The notes: generated by a model from the sequence alone, not told the origin. A stretch of 64,000 nucleotides of DNA from Doryteuthis pealeii (GCA_023376005.1 CM042157.1:56191287-56255286), one strand, 5' to 3'; numbered from the stretch's first letter, positions 31,481 to 43,553 are shown. Translations and numbers: made by a program.

Positions 31481-31710
31481 TTTGTATTTTTCAGATTGTT
31501 GTCCTCATCTTTATTGTCATATCCACATTTTGGCTGATGTGCCCTCTGGCCTTCTTCAGGTGTTTCATGTTTTGAAGTTCCATGAAGGTTCCCAAGTTCA
31601 ACAAGGAATACCTGATGCGCCTTCTGGCCAGAGGGCACATCAGCCGAAATGTTGTGCATATAACAATAAAGATAAGGATAACAGTCCGAAAAACTCAAAT
31701 ACAAAAAGGT
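31481..31710. mobile_element. SINE-D end pair forming a long hairpin
   Basis: Arms 31481-31551 and 31627-31705 are inverted copies (core GCTGATGTGCCCTCTGGCC / GGCCAGAGGGCACATCAGCC) around a 75-bp loop. Overlapping ORFs on both strands (31458-31712 and 31312-31704) arise from this palindrome. Confidence 0.85.
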
Positions 31711-31814
31711 GACATTTCTGATGTAAGAGTAAGCAACTTTCCCCTCTGAATTAGTTTTATAATCTGAAAGTTTCTCTTAATGTTATTCTAAAGAAAATTA
31801 TTTCTATTTCTCTA

Positions 31815-32140
31815 AATTGGACACATAGCATAGTGGATAAAGGCGTTGGATTAAAACAGTTCTAATAGTTATCTCTAGGCTGCAAGTTCAATCCTGGTCA
31901 AGGACAACAGTAACATAGAATAATGATTAACACAGCTTAACACCTGTACTCAGCTATGGTTAGCGGAATGAGAACAGAATACCCCTGTGGATTGAATAAA
32001 GGGTTAGGTTCAAAGTTCCATGATGGCTCCTGATTACGACAAGAAGGCTCTCGATTTTCGACAAGAAATTGGCCAAAACGTTCTACAGACAGCAATATAG
32101 ATAAGGACAATTGTCTGAATAATCCAAATAAATTATTTCT
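31815..32140 (+). mobile_element. SINE-D, tRNA head through 3' arm
   Basis: Head TTGGACACATAGCATAGTGG (A box) ... GCAAGTTCAATCCTGG (B box); body GCTATGGTTAGCGGAATGAG and AGGTTCAAAGTTCCATGATG; 3' arm GACAAGAAATTGGCC ... AATTGTCTGAATAATCC. Confidence 0.8.
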
Positions 32141-32398
32141 GTATCATAACAAAAATCTTAGAAGGATGTTACAGTCCACGTTTGCTGATGACTTTAACAA
32201 TAGTAATACAGTCTGTCCCTTTATTTTTTATTTGTAATTGGGATGGGGGGGCGGCCGTATAACTTTTTGAACAGATCTCCAAATTAAGTTCCGTATAATT
32301 ATTGATTGACATATGGTACCTATGGATATAACATGGTGCTATGATTTAACTATTATATTGTTTGATTGGTATACTTAAGAGCTATTGCTCTTGATATA

Positions 32399-32446
<48 letters not shown>
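32399..32446. repeat. (TC)n microsatellite
   Basis: About 24 TC units. Confidence 0.95.
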
Positions 32447-32448
<2 letters not shown>

Positions 32449-33181
32449 ATTGAAACAGATGATACATCTAATTAGCATTCATTCCTCTCTCTTTTTTCTT
32501 TTCTTTTGGCATGTAGCATGTTCTTTTTCTTCTTTGTCACAATGAATGATCATCTTTCTTTCATTCTTACTTCTTGCCCTTTTTTTCATTTCTTTTCTTT
32601 CTCCTCTCTTAGTTTTATTCCTTTATTTCCTCACAATCAAAACAGAATGGTCCATTATTTATCTGAGGGTGTGATACACAATCGTATTACTATATAGATT
32701 TTAATGGCATGTCAATGCATAAGGGATTATTTTATACAAGAGGTTAATCCTTTCACTTCCACTGGGACACCAGAGTCCCAATTGAATTTTATTTTCATTT
32801 TAACCTTTAAAACACTTTTTTCACCCTTTTTTTTTTTCTTGGTGCTCAATACTGGCTGGTAGAACAGGATAAAAGTTCAAATAAATCTTAAGTCACTTAT
32901 CTTTCCTTGGCAGCCCCATAACTGTCAGTTTCATGGATTCTTTTAAAACTTAAAAACAAAAACATAACAAAAAAACAAAAAACAACAAAAAACAAAGTTG
33001 ACAGTGAAAGGGTAAAGGAAATGTATTTATATTTACATTTTTTGTGTAGTTTCTGAAGTGTTTTTTAATTTTTTTTTAATTTTAATAATCTCTTAGCATT
33101 GTCTAAGATTGTATTTTGATAAGTAGTTTATGTTAAGAGATTTCTTAGGAAGAATTGCTAATATTAATCTTCCAATAGAAA
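32447..33181. other. No gene recognised
   Basis: T-rich. The 63-codon frame at 32506-32697 is low complexity. A Tail-T variant lies at 32699-32745. Confidence 0.5.
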
Positions 33182-33600
33182 ATGTCTGCCCTGTTAGTTG
33201 GGACTGTAGAATACATGGACTGCACCTCTGAAGAGGAGTAAGCTCCCTCCTATCAATTGGACCACTGGTTGGCTGTGGGTAGCAACCCATAATGTCTGAG
33301 GATAGGATCCTGATGGCTGAGTAATCTATGACTTGAATATTAAGTAGTCATGTGAACTGTAACACTCCACTTTGCTACTTACTTGGGCTAGACAGGAGGT
33401 TAGAAAGCTCCAATTAATCGACTGGACATGTCAAGCCCTAGCACCTATATGATTTAGTCCTGACCATATTTATCAAATTGCTCTTATGACAAACAAATAT
33501 CCAACCCTTTTTATCTTAAAGGTGCTACAAAGCAATGGCTAAAGATCAATCACAAGTTGAAGAAAATTAAATTTATTTCTAATAGTTGATAAAACCAAAC
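33182..33600 (-). mobile_element. Rep-F 3' half with minisatellite, minus
   Basis: GCACCTCTGAAGAGGAGTAA, CACTGGTTGGCTGTGGGTAG, GACATGTCAAGCCCTAGCAC. It then stops where 45150-45440 also stops and passes into the TTTCTA.TA.TTGATAAAAC minisatellite. Confidence 0.7.
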
Positions 33601-33604
33601 ATTT

Positions 33605-33812
33605 ACCTACAGGTTCTGTGTTCAATACTGGTCCTTGCCAACCCAGTGTATGAGTAGCACAGGGATTTGTGTGGTAAAGTGAAGAGATGGTAGGTCTGGT
33701 GCTCTTCAGACAGCAAAAACCTCCTTGGTCTAGTGCTAATGAAAAGGAGATAGACTCACTCACTACCTAGCTGATACTGACTTTAGGCTGCCATGATGAC
33801 TTTACTTTACTT
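33605..33812 (+). mobile_element. SINE-A, 5'-truncated
   Basis: Starts at the B box (TTCTGTGTTCAATACTGG), then TTGCCAACCCAGTGTATGAG ... GACTTTACTTTACTTA. Confidence 0.8.
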
Positions 33813-33827
33813 ATAAATCCATACATA

Positions 33828-34700
33828 GATTTAGCTTTAAATAACCCAGATGAGTTGATATGCTATTAAACACTAACCAATCTATATAAAATGTAATGTG
33901 TATTTTCACACATTTGTAATTTATGTGTAAAAATTTTCTGTCACCCCCTCCTCCCCAAAATTATCCATTTTGTGATAATGACTTTTGATATCACACTAAC
34001 CCTTTGCAAAAACTATGGAGTTGGCAAACTATTTCACTAGATTTTTATTTAACAGAAAATAATCTATTAACAAAAAAGAGGCAAAAGATTTTTATAGCTG
34101 AATATTCTAATTTCATAGAATATTCCTTAAACTTGATTAAATCCTTTTAAATCAATGGTATAATAATGGTTTATAATGGTATAATTTTTTTTCCTAGGTC
34201 ATACAAAGGAATAACTGAGGAATTCTAGAATTAATTGACAAAAAAATTAGAATTAACACTTAGTTGTCCCTCTGCAAACTTGACAGCCATAATTCTTTCA
34301 GTCTTAGATTTCACTAATTTAAAACAATATTCTTCATCAAAGTGGTTCAACTTTCCTGAATGGGAAAATAGATCTTCTTTGATGGGTATTGCCTTCTCAT
34401 AGATTATTTTTATTTATTTATTTATTTTTTTAAATTTCAACCATAAACTTTTAATTGGTTTTAGATCCAGACTGTTCACTGGCCATATCATTGATTTTTA
34501 TTTATTTATTTATTTATTTTAATGCTTTTCCTGAAGAAAATCTTTAATCTCTTTTCTTTGCTGTGTGACAAGTTTTTAATTATTTTTTTATTTACTTATT
34601 ATCATTATTATAATATTATTTAATTTTTCAAGTTTAAAATGTTGTCTATCATCAGACTTGGTCTGTTAAATATATTTAGATAATTAAATTCTTTGATTTT
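33828..34700. other. Tail-T scrap, then AT-rich sequence without a gene
   Basis: 33828-33875 is a diverged Tail-T (TTTAAATAACCCAGATGAGT, TTGATATGCTATTAAAC). The rest is AT-rich with several TTTA runs. Confidence 0.5.
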
Positions 34701-34704
34701 TTTT

Positions 34705-34910
34705 CTTCTTTTTTAAATGGCATGTCAACCCATTTTGGGATACTTTATGCCTAGTGGTTAGGGAATCATGTTCATATTCACATTTTTTGAGTAGTTTTTT
34801 TTTTTTTTGCACATTATCTTTTTGAATACAAATTTTTAAAACAGATCTATTTGACCCATAGATCAGACCATAACAAGTACTACTGCCCCAAGATAGTGTA
34901 GACAATGGTG
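34705..34910 (+). mobile_element. Tail-T variant and Rep-F 5' fragment
   Basis: 34710-34770 AATGGCATGTCAACCCATTT... ; 34845-34905 CTATTTGACCCATAGATCAG then AAGTACTACTGCCCCAAGA. Confidence 0.55.
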
Positions 34911-34994
34911 CTTGGTGACTGTTAGTTTCTTACTTATCAGACCACTAGGGGAGAAACTGATAGTCACTAAAAAGACTGATTTTGTACTAACTTA

Positions 34995-35285
34995 CATCCT
35001 ACTCGTACAGAAGGGTTGGTATATGACACAAGGTCAGTTTCTCAAGCAGAGTTTAACAGGTTTGAATTCAGTTTTCCTTCTAGACTGGTTGCCTAACCAA
35101 GATTAAAGTGCCCAGTCTGCTCTACTATTTATCCATAGCTGGGTGCATACCTTTCCCAAGGTTATTAACGTTATGTGAAATGCAAACAGCCTCATCCAGG
35201 ATTTGAACTCGGGTCAAAAAGTCCAAACTATGAAACGTCAACAAGTAGGAAACTGATGACAACCATTGCACCACATGCAGTCATA
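34995..35285 (-). mobile_element. SINE-B, minus, near full length
   Basis: AGGTTTGAATTCAGTTTTCC, CTAGACTGGTTGCCTAACCA, TACCTTTCCCAAGGTTATTA, CCAGGATTTGAACTCGGGT, AACCATTGCACCACATGCAG. Confidence 0.85.
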
Positions 35286-35297
35286 TAACATGGCTAA

Positions 35298-35299
<2 letters not shown>

Positions 35300-35328
<29 letters not shown>
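35300..35328. repeat. (TA)n microsatellite
   Basis: About 14 TA units. Confidence 0.9.
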
Positions 35329-35330
<2 letters not shown>

Positions 35331-35550
35331 TTTATCACTGATATCAGGCACTTTTTATTTATAAAGCAAACTACATTAATAGATATTTATTAGTTTATCT
35401 TTAATTCTTAAGAGATCTGACCTGTGATCAAACTTAAATTCCCTTGAGAAAGGCATGAACTCATTTTTCCCTGTAGCAGCTAAAATGTTAAATAGAAATA
35501 TGGAGATAACCGAATTCTTTGAGGGAATTGCAATAAAAACAAAAATTGTT

Positions 35551-36365
35551 TGTATTACTTAGATTTTTTGGACTGTTGTCCTCATCCTTATTATTATATA
35601 CACAACATTTCGTCCGATCTGCCCTCCAGCCTTCTTTAGGTGTTTCTTGTCAAACTTGGAAACCTTCACTCTGGATTGTCCAGTTGGACACATATGGCAC
35701 AATGGATATAAAGGTTGAGTTAATACAGTTCTGACAGTCATCTGAAGGTTGCAGGTTCAATCCTGACTATGTATTCTAACATAGAATACTTAACATAGAT
35801 TAACACTTGTACCCAGTGATGGTTAACAAAATGAGAACAATCTACGGTAATCTGAACATTAGCTACATAAATGAGAGTAACTTCCCATTGTTTGTTTCAC
35901 TTTGAGAAAGCCATTATGTTTTATTCGGCCATTTTACTTTCACTGTAAATCTACGCTGAAAATACGAATTTGTTCAAATCAATACAACTGCATGTTTTAA
36001 CACAAAAATATCATAATGTGTTCTTAATAACAATTAAGTTCATTTCAAATAATGCACAAGCACAATTAAGAACACATTTTATGATATTTTTGTGCTAATC
36101 AATGTAGTTGTATTGATTCAAACAAATTTGTATTTTCAGTGTAGATTTACGGTGAAATAAAAATGGCCTACCAAAACAGATGGCTTCCTCTAAGTGAAAG
36201 AAACAAGGGGAGATTACTCTCAATTATGTAGCTAATGTTCAGATTATGACAAGAAACACCTGAAGTAGGACATGTTGGCCAAAATGTTGTGTATATAACA
36301 ATAAATAGGATAACAGTCTGAAAAATCTAAATAATACAAATTATCAAGCCTCATCTCAAAAATTC
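35551..36365 (+). mobile_element. SINE-D with inverted ends, flanked by 14-bp target duplications
   Basis: AAACAAAAATTGTT occurs at 35537-35550 and at 36366-36379. Inside, a 5' arm (35551-35665) is the inverted form of the 3' arm (36248-36350). The tRNA-like head (CAGTTGGACACATATGGCAC ... GCAGGTTCAATCCTG) follows the 5' arm. The element is interrupted at 35846-36246 by a palindromic MITE. Confidence 0.85.
35846..36246. mobile_element. Palindromic MITE, copy 1 (inside SINE-D)
   Basis: GGTAATCTGAACATTAGCTA at the left and its reverse at the right. The arms pair over almost their full length (~185 bp each) around AACAATTAAGTTCATTTC. Confidence 0.9.
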
Positions 36366-36379
36366 AAACAAAAATTGTT

Positions 36380-37080
36380 AATGGTGAGAATGGATAAAAT
36401 GTTTTTTTATTTCATATTTATGAATCTTTACATCTGATCTTTCTTCTTCTCCACATTTTATCATTATACAACATTTACTTACAAATATAGAAATGCTTTT
36501 AAGAAGAGCTTTAAAAAAAAAATTTAAAAAAAAAAAGAAGTTCCCATGGAAAATACCAAAAAAACTTTAATAAAAAAAGAAATGCAACCTGATTTACCAG
36601 TTTGCTTGAATACACTTCAAAATAATGATAATCAAAATAAAATTAAAAAAAACAAAAAGCAAACCCTGAATCAATGAGAAATTCAGTCAGTGATTACAGG
36701 AAAATTATTTCCCATTTAATTTTTTTTTTTTCTTTAAAATATTTAAAAGATTCTTTCATAATAACATTAGAAAGAAAAAAAAGAAAGAAAAAACCCAAAC
36801 ATCTTAGGCAGGTATCGGAGATGAAAACATTTTTACTTACTGTAGCAAAATAAAAGACTTTAAGAAAAAAAACAAAAAAAAAACCTAAAACCAATTTTCC
36901 CATCTAGCATCATTGAAATTTTTCAAAAGCATCCACAATTGATGGTTGGTTTTTATAGAGAGAAGAAAAAAACTTTTTTTAAACGTTAAGATCCGAGAAA
37001 TTTTTATTGATATTCTATGAGTCGATTTATCGTATTTTTTCCTCTTGTATCTGCAGTTGAGTGTGTGGGTGAGACATTAA
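36380..37080. other. No gene; A-rich
   Basis: Long A and T tracts. The 69-codon minus frame at 36694-36903 is low complexity. Confidence 0.55.
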
Positions 37081-37844
37081 TATACTGACAGAAACTAAAA
37101 TTGCAACACCCTGAAGGATAATGCCAAAATTGACATGGATGCAATAAATTCATTCTAGGCGGATAGTTGATATGCTGATAAAATATTTTAAAGCTCTAAG
37201 CCATCTTGCGATGTAGTAATAATTGTATACCAATGCACCATCTGTGTATACATTAAAGAGTAAAAGGTCTGTGTTAACCCCAAGGAGGATATACAGTGTA
37301 TAAAGGAAGTAGGTATTTACCTAACCCGTTTGTCATGGGTAGGATGTGACACAAGGTCACAAGTGTGGTGCATCGATAGAGGATCAAATTTACTTTTCAG
37401 TAGTAAGGATCTGCGAGACTAGCTTGCTAACCATTACACCATGATGGGAAACCCAGTGTCTAAAGGAAGAATGAGTAGTGTTGATATACCCTTTTATTAT
37501 GGAACCTGTGTATGTATTGAACTGTATGTCTGTCATACATTTATTGTCATGCAGTTGTATTACCTGTATGCTGATTTTGATTTGGGTCCTGAGTAACTCT
37601 TCATCTTTGGGGACATATTGATATGTGTTAGAGTACAGATCTGTATTGACACCCAAGGAGGATATACAGTTTATTAAGGGAGTATGAGTACTGTTAATAC
37701 ACTCCTTATTGTGGAACCTATGCATGTATTGATCTGTAGGTATGATCAGTTTTTTCTGTCCTCCATCTTTATTGCCTATAGGTTTTTAAATTTTGAGTAA
37801 ATTGAATATTCAGAGTTAGACAATTTTTATTTTCTGTCAGTCTA
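37081..37844. mobile_element. Tc1-like remnant or MITE with internal tandem duplication
   Basis: Left end TACTGACAGAAACTAAAATT and right end, reversed, TAGACTGACAGAAAATAAAA, flanked by TA. Inside, a ~210-bp unit (CAAGGAGGATATACAGT ... TGTATTGA.CTGTA) occurs twice, near 37267-37535 and 37637-37740; the first is split by a SINE-C. No transposase frame. Confidence 0.65.
37310..37453 (-). mobile_element. SINE-C, full length with 16-bp target duplications
   Basis: CAGTGTATAAAGGAAG (37294-37309) and CAGTGTCTAAAGGAAG (37454-37469) flank it. Minus strand: GATGGTGTAATGG, TTAGCAAGCTAGTCTCGCAG, TTTGATCCTC (B box), CTTGTGACCTTGTGTCACAT. Confidence 0.9.
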
Positions 37845-37850
37845 TCACAT

Positions 37851-38991
37851 CTGTTCCATTTTGGCACTAAATATCTCAATATACAGAGGATTTTATTATG
37901 ATACAACTATAAATATTCCTTTTTAATCTATTTCTCAGCGATCTTAAAGACCAACAATGTGACCCACAATATTTATAACACTTAGGGTATCACAGACTTT
38001 ACAGTAACAGGGGAATGGGGTGGGGAGGCACAAGCAGCTGGATAGCAAGTAAATAAAAATCCCACATATTTAACAAATGAATAATGACCAACTACTACCC
38101 AGAACATTAGTATCACAGATTTTATTAGTACCAAAATTGACCGCTGTTTAACAAAGGCTATCAAAGCCTAAATGGACGCTCTCGTTTCTTGAAATAGTTG
38201 GTATTGGTAACCTCAAGTCCAGATTGACCCTCATCAACATTTGAGAAAGGGAAATGCTGGCTTTCTTGAATCCAAGGGAAGAAAAGAAACCTTTTTCTCT
38301 CTCTCTTTTTTTTTTTAAATGTGAACACCAACCCCCAAAGATTTTGAACAACTTACTTAAGACCCAAAGTCCTTGGCAATCTCACACCTCTCCAAACCAA
38401 TGAGACAAGTAATGATTCCAAGAGAAAGTTCAGAGAGAATTACCAAGGGACATGAACCACCAACTTTAAGTGTGCCTTGTTCTCCAAAGAAATTCTGTGG
38501 ACATCTTGTCTTCTTCAGTTACTGAAGGGTGTACAACAACAGGAAGAAATGAGATTCTGAGAACTTATATGAGGTACAAGGCGTCACCATTGCTAGACAA
38601 CTCCAATTAACAATTAAATTCAACAAAATGTTTAATAAATCTCCCATTCTGTGGATGGCAACATTTTATTTAACAATGGAACTGAAGAGATATATATTAA
38701 GAGACCATTTACATTTCTGAAGACCCCCCCCCCATACATATTACACAATTTTGACCCTAATAATTTGCAATTGCTTTAATGGCTGAATTTAAACCAAGTT
38801 ATCCTTAAATATCAAAACTGTTTCTTTTAGAATCAGATAATTTGTTTTTGTTCATTTTAGGTGATTTTTATTCTTCTATTCTTTTAAGACTTTGAGTTAG
38901 ATTAGTAAATCAAGAGACCAATCTCTCCTATGTGTTATAATGGCACTGGAGTCCCAATATTATAGCCTAATAGGCTAGACTAAAACTTTAT
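37851..38991. other. No gene proven
   Basis: 38357-38518 (minus) has a 53-codon frame of protein-like composition ending LIGLERCEIAKDFGS, without ATG, splice context or a family I know. The flanks are AT-rich. Confidence 0.4.
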
Positions 38992-39280
38992 GGTAATCTG
39001 AACATTAGCTACATAAATGAGTAACCTCCCCTTGTTTCTTTCACATTGAGGAAGCCTTAATAACAATAAGTTCATTTCAAATAATGCGCAAGCACAATTA
39101 AGAACACATTTTATGATATTTTCATGTTAAAACATGCAGTTGTATTGATTCGAACAAATTCGTATTTTCAGTGTAGATTTACAGTGAAATGAATATGGCA
39201 AACCAAGACATAAAGCTTACACAAAGTGAAAGAAACAAGGGGAGGTTATTCTCATTTATGTAGCTAATGTTCAGATTACC
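38992..39280. mobile_element. Palindromic MITE, copy 2
   Basis: The same ends (GGTAATCTGAACATTAGC / GCTAATGTTCAGATTACC). About 110 bp of the left arm is deleted. Flanks AACTTTAT (38984-38991) and AACTTTAC (39281-39288) suggest an 8-bp target duplication. Confidence 0.9.
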
Positions 39281-39288
39281 AACTTTAC

Positions 39289-39989
39289 TGTAAATATATT
39301 TAATCTGGAAGCCATTTTTATTTATTTTTTTAAACTAAAGAAATTCAATTTTCTTTTAATGAAATAACTGAATTGATTGTATGCTTTTTTTTTTATACAA
39401 TAAATAATTTAGATGATAATAGTAAACAATGGGGTTAAGAAATATGACTGAAAAGTGAAAGTTGTTGAAAGTAAGTTTATTAGTAATATGAATAAATTAT
39501 TAATGTCAATAACTTATTTTATATTTCATATAATAATAATTACATGCTACACAACTTCCTTCCAAAAAGAAAAAAAAAGGTGTATGGACAACTTATATAT
39601 ATAAAAAAAAAAAAAAAACACACCCTTTTTTTTTTTTTTAAAGCTAATGCATATCCATGATGTTGTGTAAGAAAATTTGTTTGTAGGGGTGGGGTGGGGG
39701 TGGAGAAAAAACAACTTTAAAATAAATGACCCAAATTTGCGTTCCACAAATAAAAAATATAAAAAATTACATTTAAAAATTTTTTGAAATATAGAACTAT
39801 TTTGTTTTTATTTGTTTTAAATTTTTTTTTATTAAATTAAGATTATTTTATTTGTTTTAGGATCTTAAAGCAAAAAGATATTTGGCATGACATGAGGAAA
39901 TACTTGGAAGGATGTTTTTTAAAGATTATTTTTATTCAATATTTTTTTTTCTTTCCAAGATAGAAATTGACAGACGGTAAAAAGTGTGG
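39289..39989. other. No gene; very AT-rich
   Basis: A/T tracts, no family copy. Confidence 0.55.
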
Positions 39990-40200
39990 GTGGTTGGCAT
40001 AATGGTTATTGGTGCAGAAAATGAAATCTGTGAATTCAAATTCTGACTGAGGCTGTTTGTATTTACACCAATGTTCTTAAGAAAGGCATGAATCCGTTTC
40101 TTCACCCTTTAGGTAAAATAGATCAGATTGATCAGCCTAGTTTAGGAGATGGATAAACTTCAACTTCAAACCAGGTATGCTGTTAGAAATTTCACCAAAA
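39990..40200 (+). mobile_element. SINE-B, diverged
   Basis: GGTTGGCATAATGGTTATTG (A box), GAATTCAAATTCTGACTG (B box), TTCTTAAGAAAGGCATGAAT, GATCAGCCTAGTTTAGGAGA. Confidence 0.7.
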
Positions 40201-41529
40201 AACCCAAAAAACCTAACTTGATATGGGAACCACTGCACTACCACTGACATGATGAGATTGCAACCCTATACCACATTTTGCATGTGGAAAATATCATATG
40301 TGGTCCTTCATTGTTTTCAGTGATGTCAACAATCTCATCCTCCCACACTTTATCTCAAAGTCAAACCAACATGCAGATTACACCTGGGGGTGACATGTTT
40401 GTCTATTGACAACCCCCCCACCCCCATTACGATAACAAGGAAGATTTTATTAGCAACCATTTAATATTTTTTGTGAAAAATCATCAGATACAGAGTATAA
40501 CAAAAATACAAATCTTGGAAAAAAATAAATAAATCAAATTGTAATGTTTTGTGTTAATAGCAAATACACAAAATACATTTATCATTGTACTAAGTATGGC
40601 TTATCATTTTCAGTATGAATATTCTAATTTTATTTTACTAGAGGGTCAACTTCTCAACTACAATGAACTTCTGTCAGTTTTCTTGCTGCATTGACTACAA
40701 ATGGGGGTAACTTTTCTGAGCAAACATTAAAATTAAATCCTTCTCTAATATTCATATTTAATTCATTGATTAATATAATTGTACATAAGAAACACTACCT
40801 TTTGTTTGTGTGTGAGATTATGTACAGTTTTCAGTATCTTTTAAGTAGAAGTAGCCATAAAATATTTAAATTAATAGTGTATTGTGTCTGTTATTATTTT
40901 TAGGAAGACAAAGTGAGTGTTTATGTGGGTGAAAGAGAATGAGCTGTCTAAGTATTAATGTTGGTTTGGTAATAACCAAATTTGATCAATGAATTTTCTC
41001 AACATATTATGGGATGGCAAGGTAATGTCAAAGTTTTAAGCAGATAAATTCCATTTTGTATATTATAAAAATATTATTGCATTTTATCTCTGAAAACAAA
41101 AAAAAACATTCAACACTTTAGATTACAAACCATCTTCACTTTAATCATAAGTGACTTTTTTTTTGTTAACCATCATCAAAGCGTCTTTGACTAGATAAAA
41201 TCCATATATATTCTTATTGTATAATTAGAGTATCTATATATATATATATATCAATATATTTGTAAATCTGTTTGTCATGCCCTGTTATCACCCTAAGATA
41301 AATAAGAGACCATTAGGTTTTGATTCTGAGGAAATAAAGGGAAGAAAAAGAACCTATAATAAGAAAGGGTGAGAGCATAGGACCGATAATGCTAATCAGA
41401 TGCATATTGTCTGTTTCAATGGAAAGATGAAAGGAAGAAAAAGAAATGGATAGTTAGATCTAGATTATTATATTTTTTACATATTGAACTCTCTTAAGTA
41501 TACATATAAAATCTAATAGTTAAATTATC
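40201..41529. other. No gene recognised
   Basis: AT-rich. The 70-codon plus frame at 40691-40903 has no domain. (TA)n at 41232-41251. Confidence 0.5.
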
Positions 41530-41887
41530 GGTAATCTGAACATTAGCTACATAAATAAGAGTAACCTCTCTTTGTTTATTTCACTTTGAGGAAGCCATAT
41601 GTTTTGGTTGGCCATTTTCATTTCACCGTAAATCCACACTGAAAATACAAATTTGTTTGAATCAATACAACTGCATGTTTTAACACGAATATATCATAAA
41701 ATGTGTTCTTAATTGTGCTTGTACATTATTTGAAATGAACATAATTGTTATTAAGAACATATTTTATGATTTTCGTGTTAAAACATGCAGTTGTATTGAT
41801 TACAGTGAAATGAAAATGGCCGACCTAAACATATGGCTTCCTCAAAGGGAGGTTACTCTCATTTATGTAGCTAATGTTCAGATTACC
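41530..41887. mobile_element. Palindromic MITE, copy 3
   Basis: GGTAATCTGAACATTAGC ... GCTAATGTTCAGATTACC. Its central spacer is in the opposite orientation to copies 1 and 2. The 83-codon plus frame at 41735-41986 lies partly in its right arm and is not a gene. Confidence 0.9.
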
Positions 41888-42276
41888 CAGATGTTTATTA
41901 TGTCTGCAGTATACAGATCATTACATAATCTTTGGACTGACTGCAGGTTGATAAATAATGTCCAAGGTCTAGATCAGTGGCTTTGAAAGTGAGTTTTGCC
42001 CACTTTGTGTACAGAGGGGTGGACAGAATGGGGAAAGGTAGTGTTTTTTTTTTTGAGGGGACTAAGTATTGAATAAAAATTATTTATAAAAATTACTGAA
42101 AAATGTGTATAAAAACTTAGTTAATTAAAAAAAATTTTTAAACCACAGAACTTGTGGTTTTAAAAAATTGACTAATATCAAAATATATATTTTATGATAT
42201 TGGTTATTCCCACCACATTTAAGAATTTATATAAGCTCTTAAATGTATTTAAAAATAAACATTTATGAACTTGTAT

Positions 42277-42281
<5 letters not shown>

Positions 42282-42331
<50 letters not shown>
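42282..42331. repeat. (TA)n microsatellite
   Basis: About 25 TA units then ACATACATAC. Confidence 0.95.
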
Positions 42332-42335
<4 letters not shown>

Positions 42336-42931
42336 CATACTTCTATCTTTTAGTACAGAAATTTAAAAAAAAAAATGTTATCATTTTTCTTGCAATATTG
42401 AGATTCTTCAGTGTTTATCATAAATAAAACTTATTGATACACTAATCCTTTTTAAACCACTTGCCCATCATTCTGTCCAATATCATTGATTTTACAGAAA
42501 ATCTTGAGAATAACTATTTGTATTAATAATCAAAATATTTTCTGTTTTGAATAATAAATTTCCTCTTTCATGTAAAACACAGTATAATCAGTTCCTTGTA
42601 TTCATTAAAAAAAAAACCTTTTTAAAAATAGTGTGAAAATAGATAACCATGCAACAAGAAGTAGACTTAATTAGACAAAAAGCACTTCTTTCTTTTTTTT
42701 GTGTGTGTGTCAATATATCCACCATAAAATAAAAATTTGTAATTCAGTCAACCAATGTAGATATTAGTTTTTATCTAGAAAAGGAATTGTATATAACTTA
42801 TTTAATCTAAGAAAAGATCACAGGAGGAAGATCTTAAATCAAGAGTTGATAAATCCCTTCAATTAAAAAGATATTTCTCTACAAAACTAACCAGTCACCA
42901 TAAATTAATTGTAACTTTTTTCCCCTGTGAC

Positions 42932-42937
42932 TTTATT
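42932..42937 (-). terminator. Candidate poly(A) signal of SPPL2
   Basis: This is the first AATAAA on the minus strand after the SPPL2 stop, about 620 bp downstream. A GT-rich stretch (TTTATGGTGACTGGTTAG) follows within 40 bases, as expected for a downstream element. If it is used, the 3' UTR spans roughly 42910-43553. No transcript evidence is available. Confidence 0.4.
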
Positions 42938-43553
42938 ACCAGCCTCAAAATTATTGATCCAGTCACTCATTGGGGAAATAAATTTTTAAAAATTAAATTC
43001 TAAATTATAATGTATAATTGATAGGATTTCCTAAAAGACCATAGAAGAACTTGACAGTATTTAAGAAAAACACTGAACTCTTCTGAATACGGAAGAATAT
43101 TGTAAATTATCTGAAAAGCGAAGTAAATACAAAATATTGAAAAATTAATTTAGAATTTGATTTGGTATACATTTAAGACTTTATATCTGAACAAATTGAA
43201 TTTGAATAAGTTCTTAACATTTGGTAGTTACTATTCAACCATCCAATATCTACTGGCCGACATTTCTTTCAACATATTCAGAAGATTAAGACAAAAATTT
43301 ATATCCAAATAAATTTATATATAATGGAACACCCTCAAAACATAGCCAATCTTGGCAGCCATATTTTTTTTTTTACCCTTGTTTACTGTGATGTTTCTAA
43401 CCAATTTTTTTTTTGTTCATTGTTTTTTTTTTTTCTGACCCCCAATGTTCAATACTGTGGGGTTCTTTGCTTCTATCACTTGATTTTCATGTTTATCAGT
43501 AAAAGTTTGTTTTGTTTTGTTTTTGTTTGTTTGTTGTTGAAGGCCAATAATGT

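Noticed and set aside
38357..38518. 53-codon minus frame with protein-like composition
   Set aside because: No ATG, no splice context, no recognised family; could be chance or an old repeat.
41735..41986. 83-codon frame
   Set aside because: Lies partly in the arm of a palindromic MITE.
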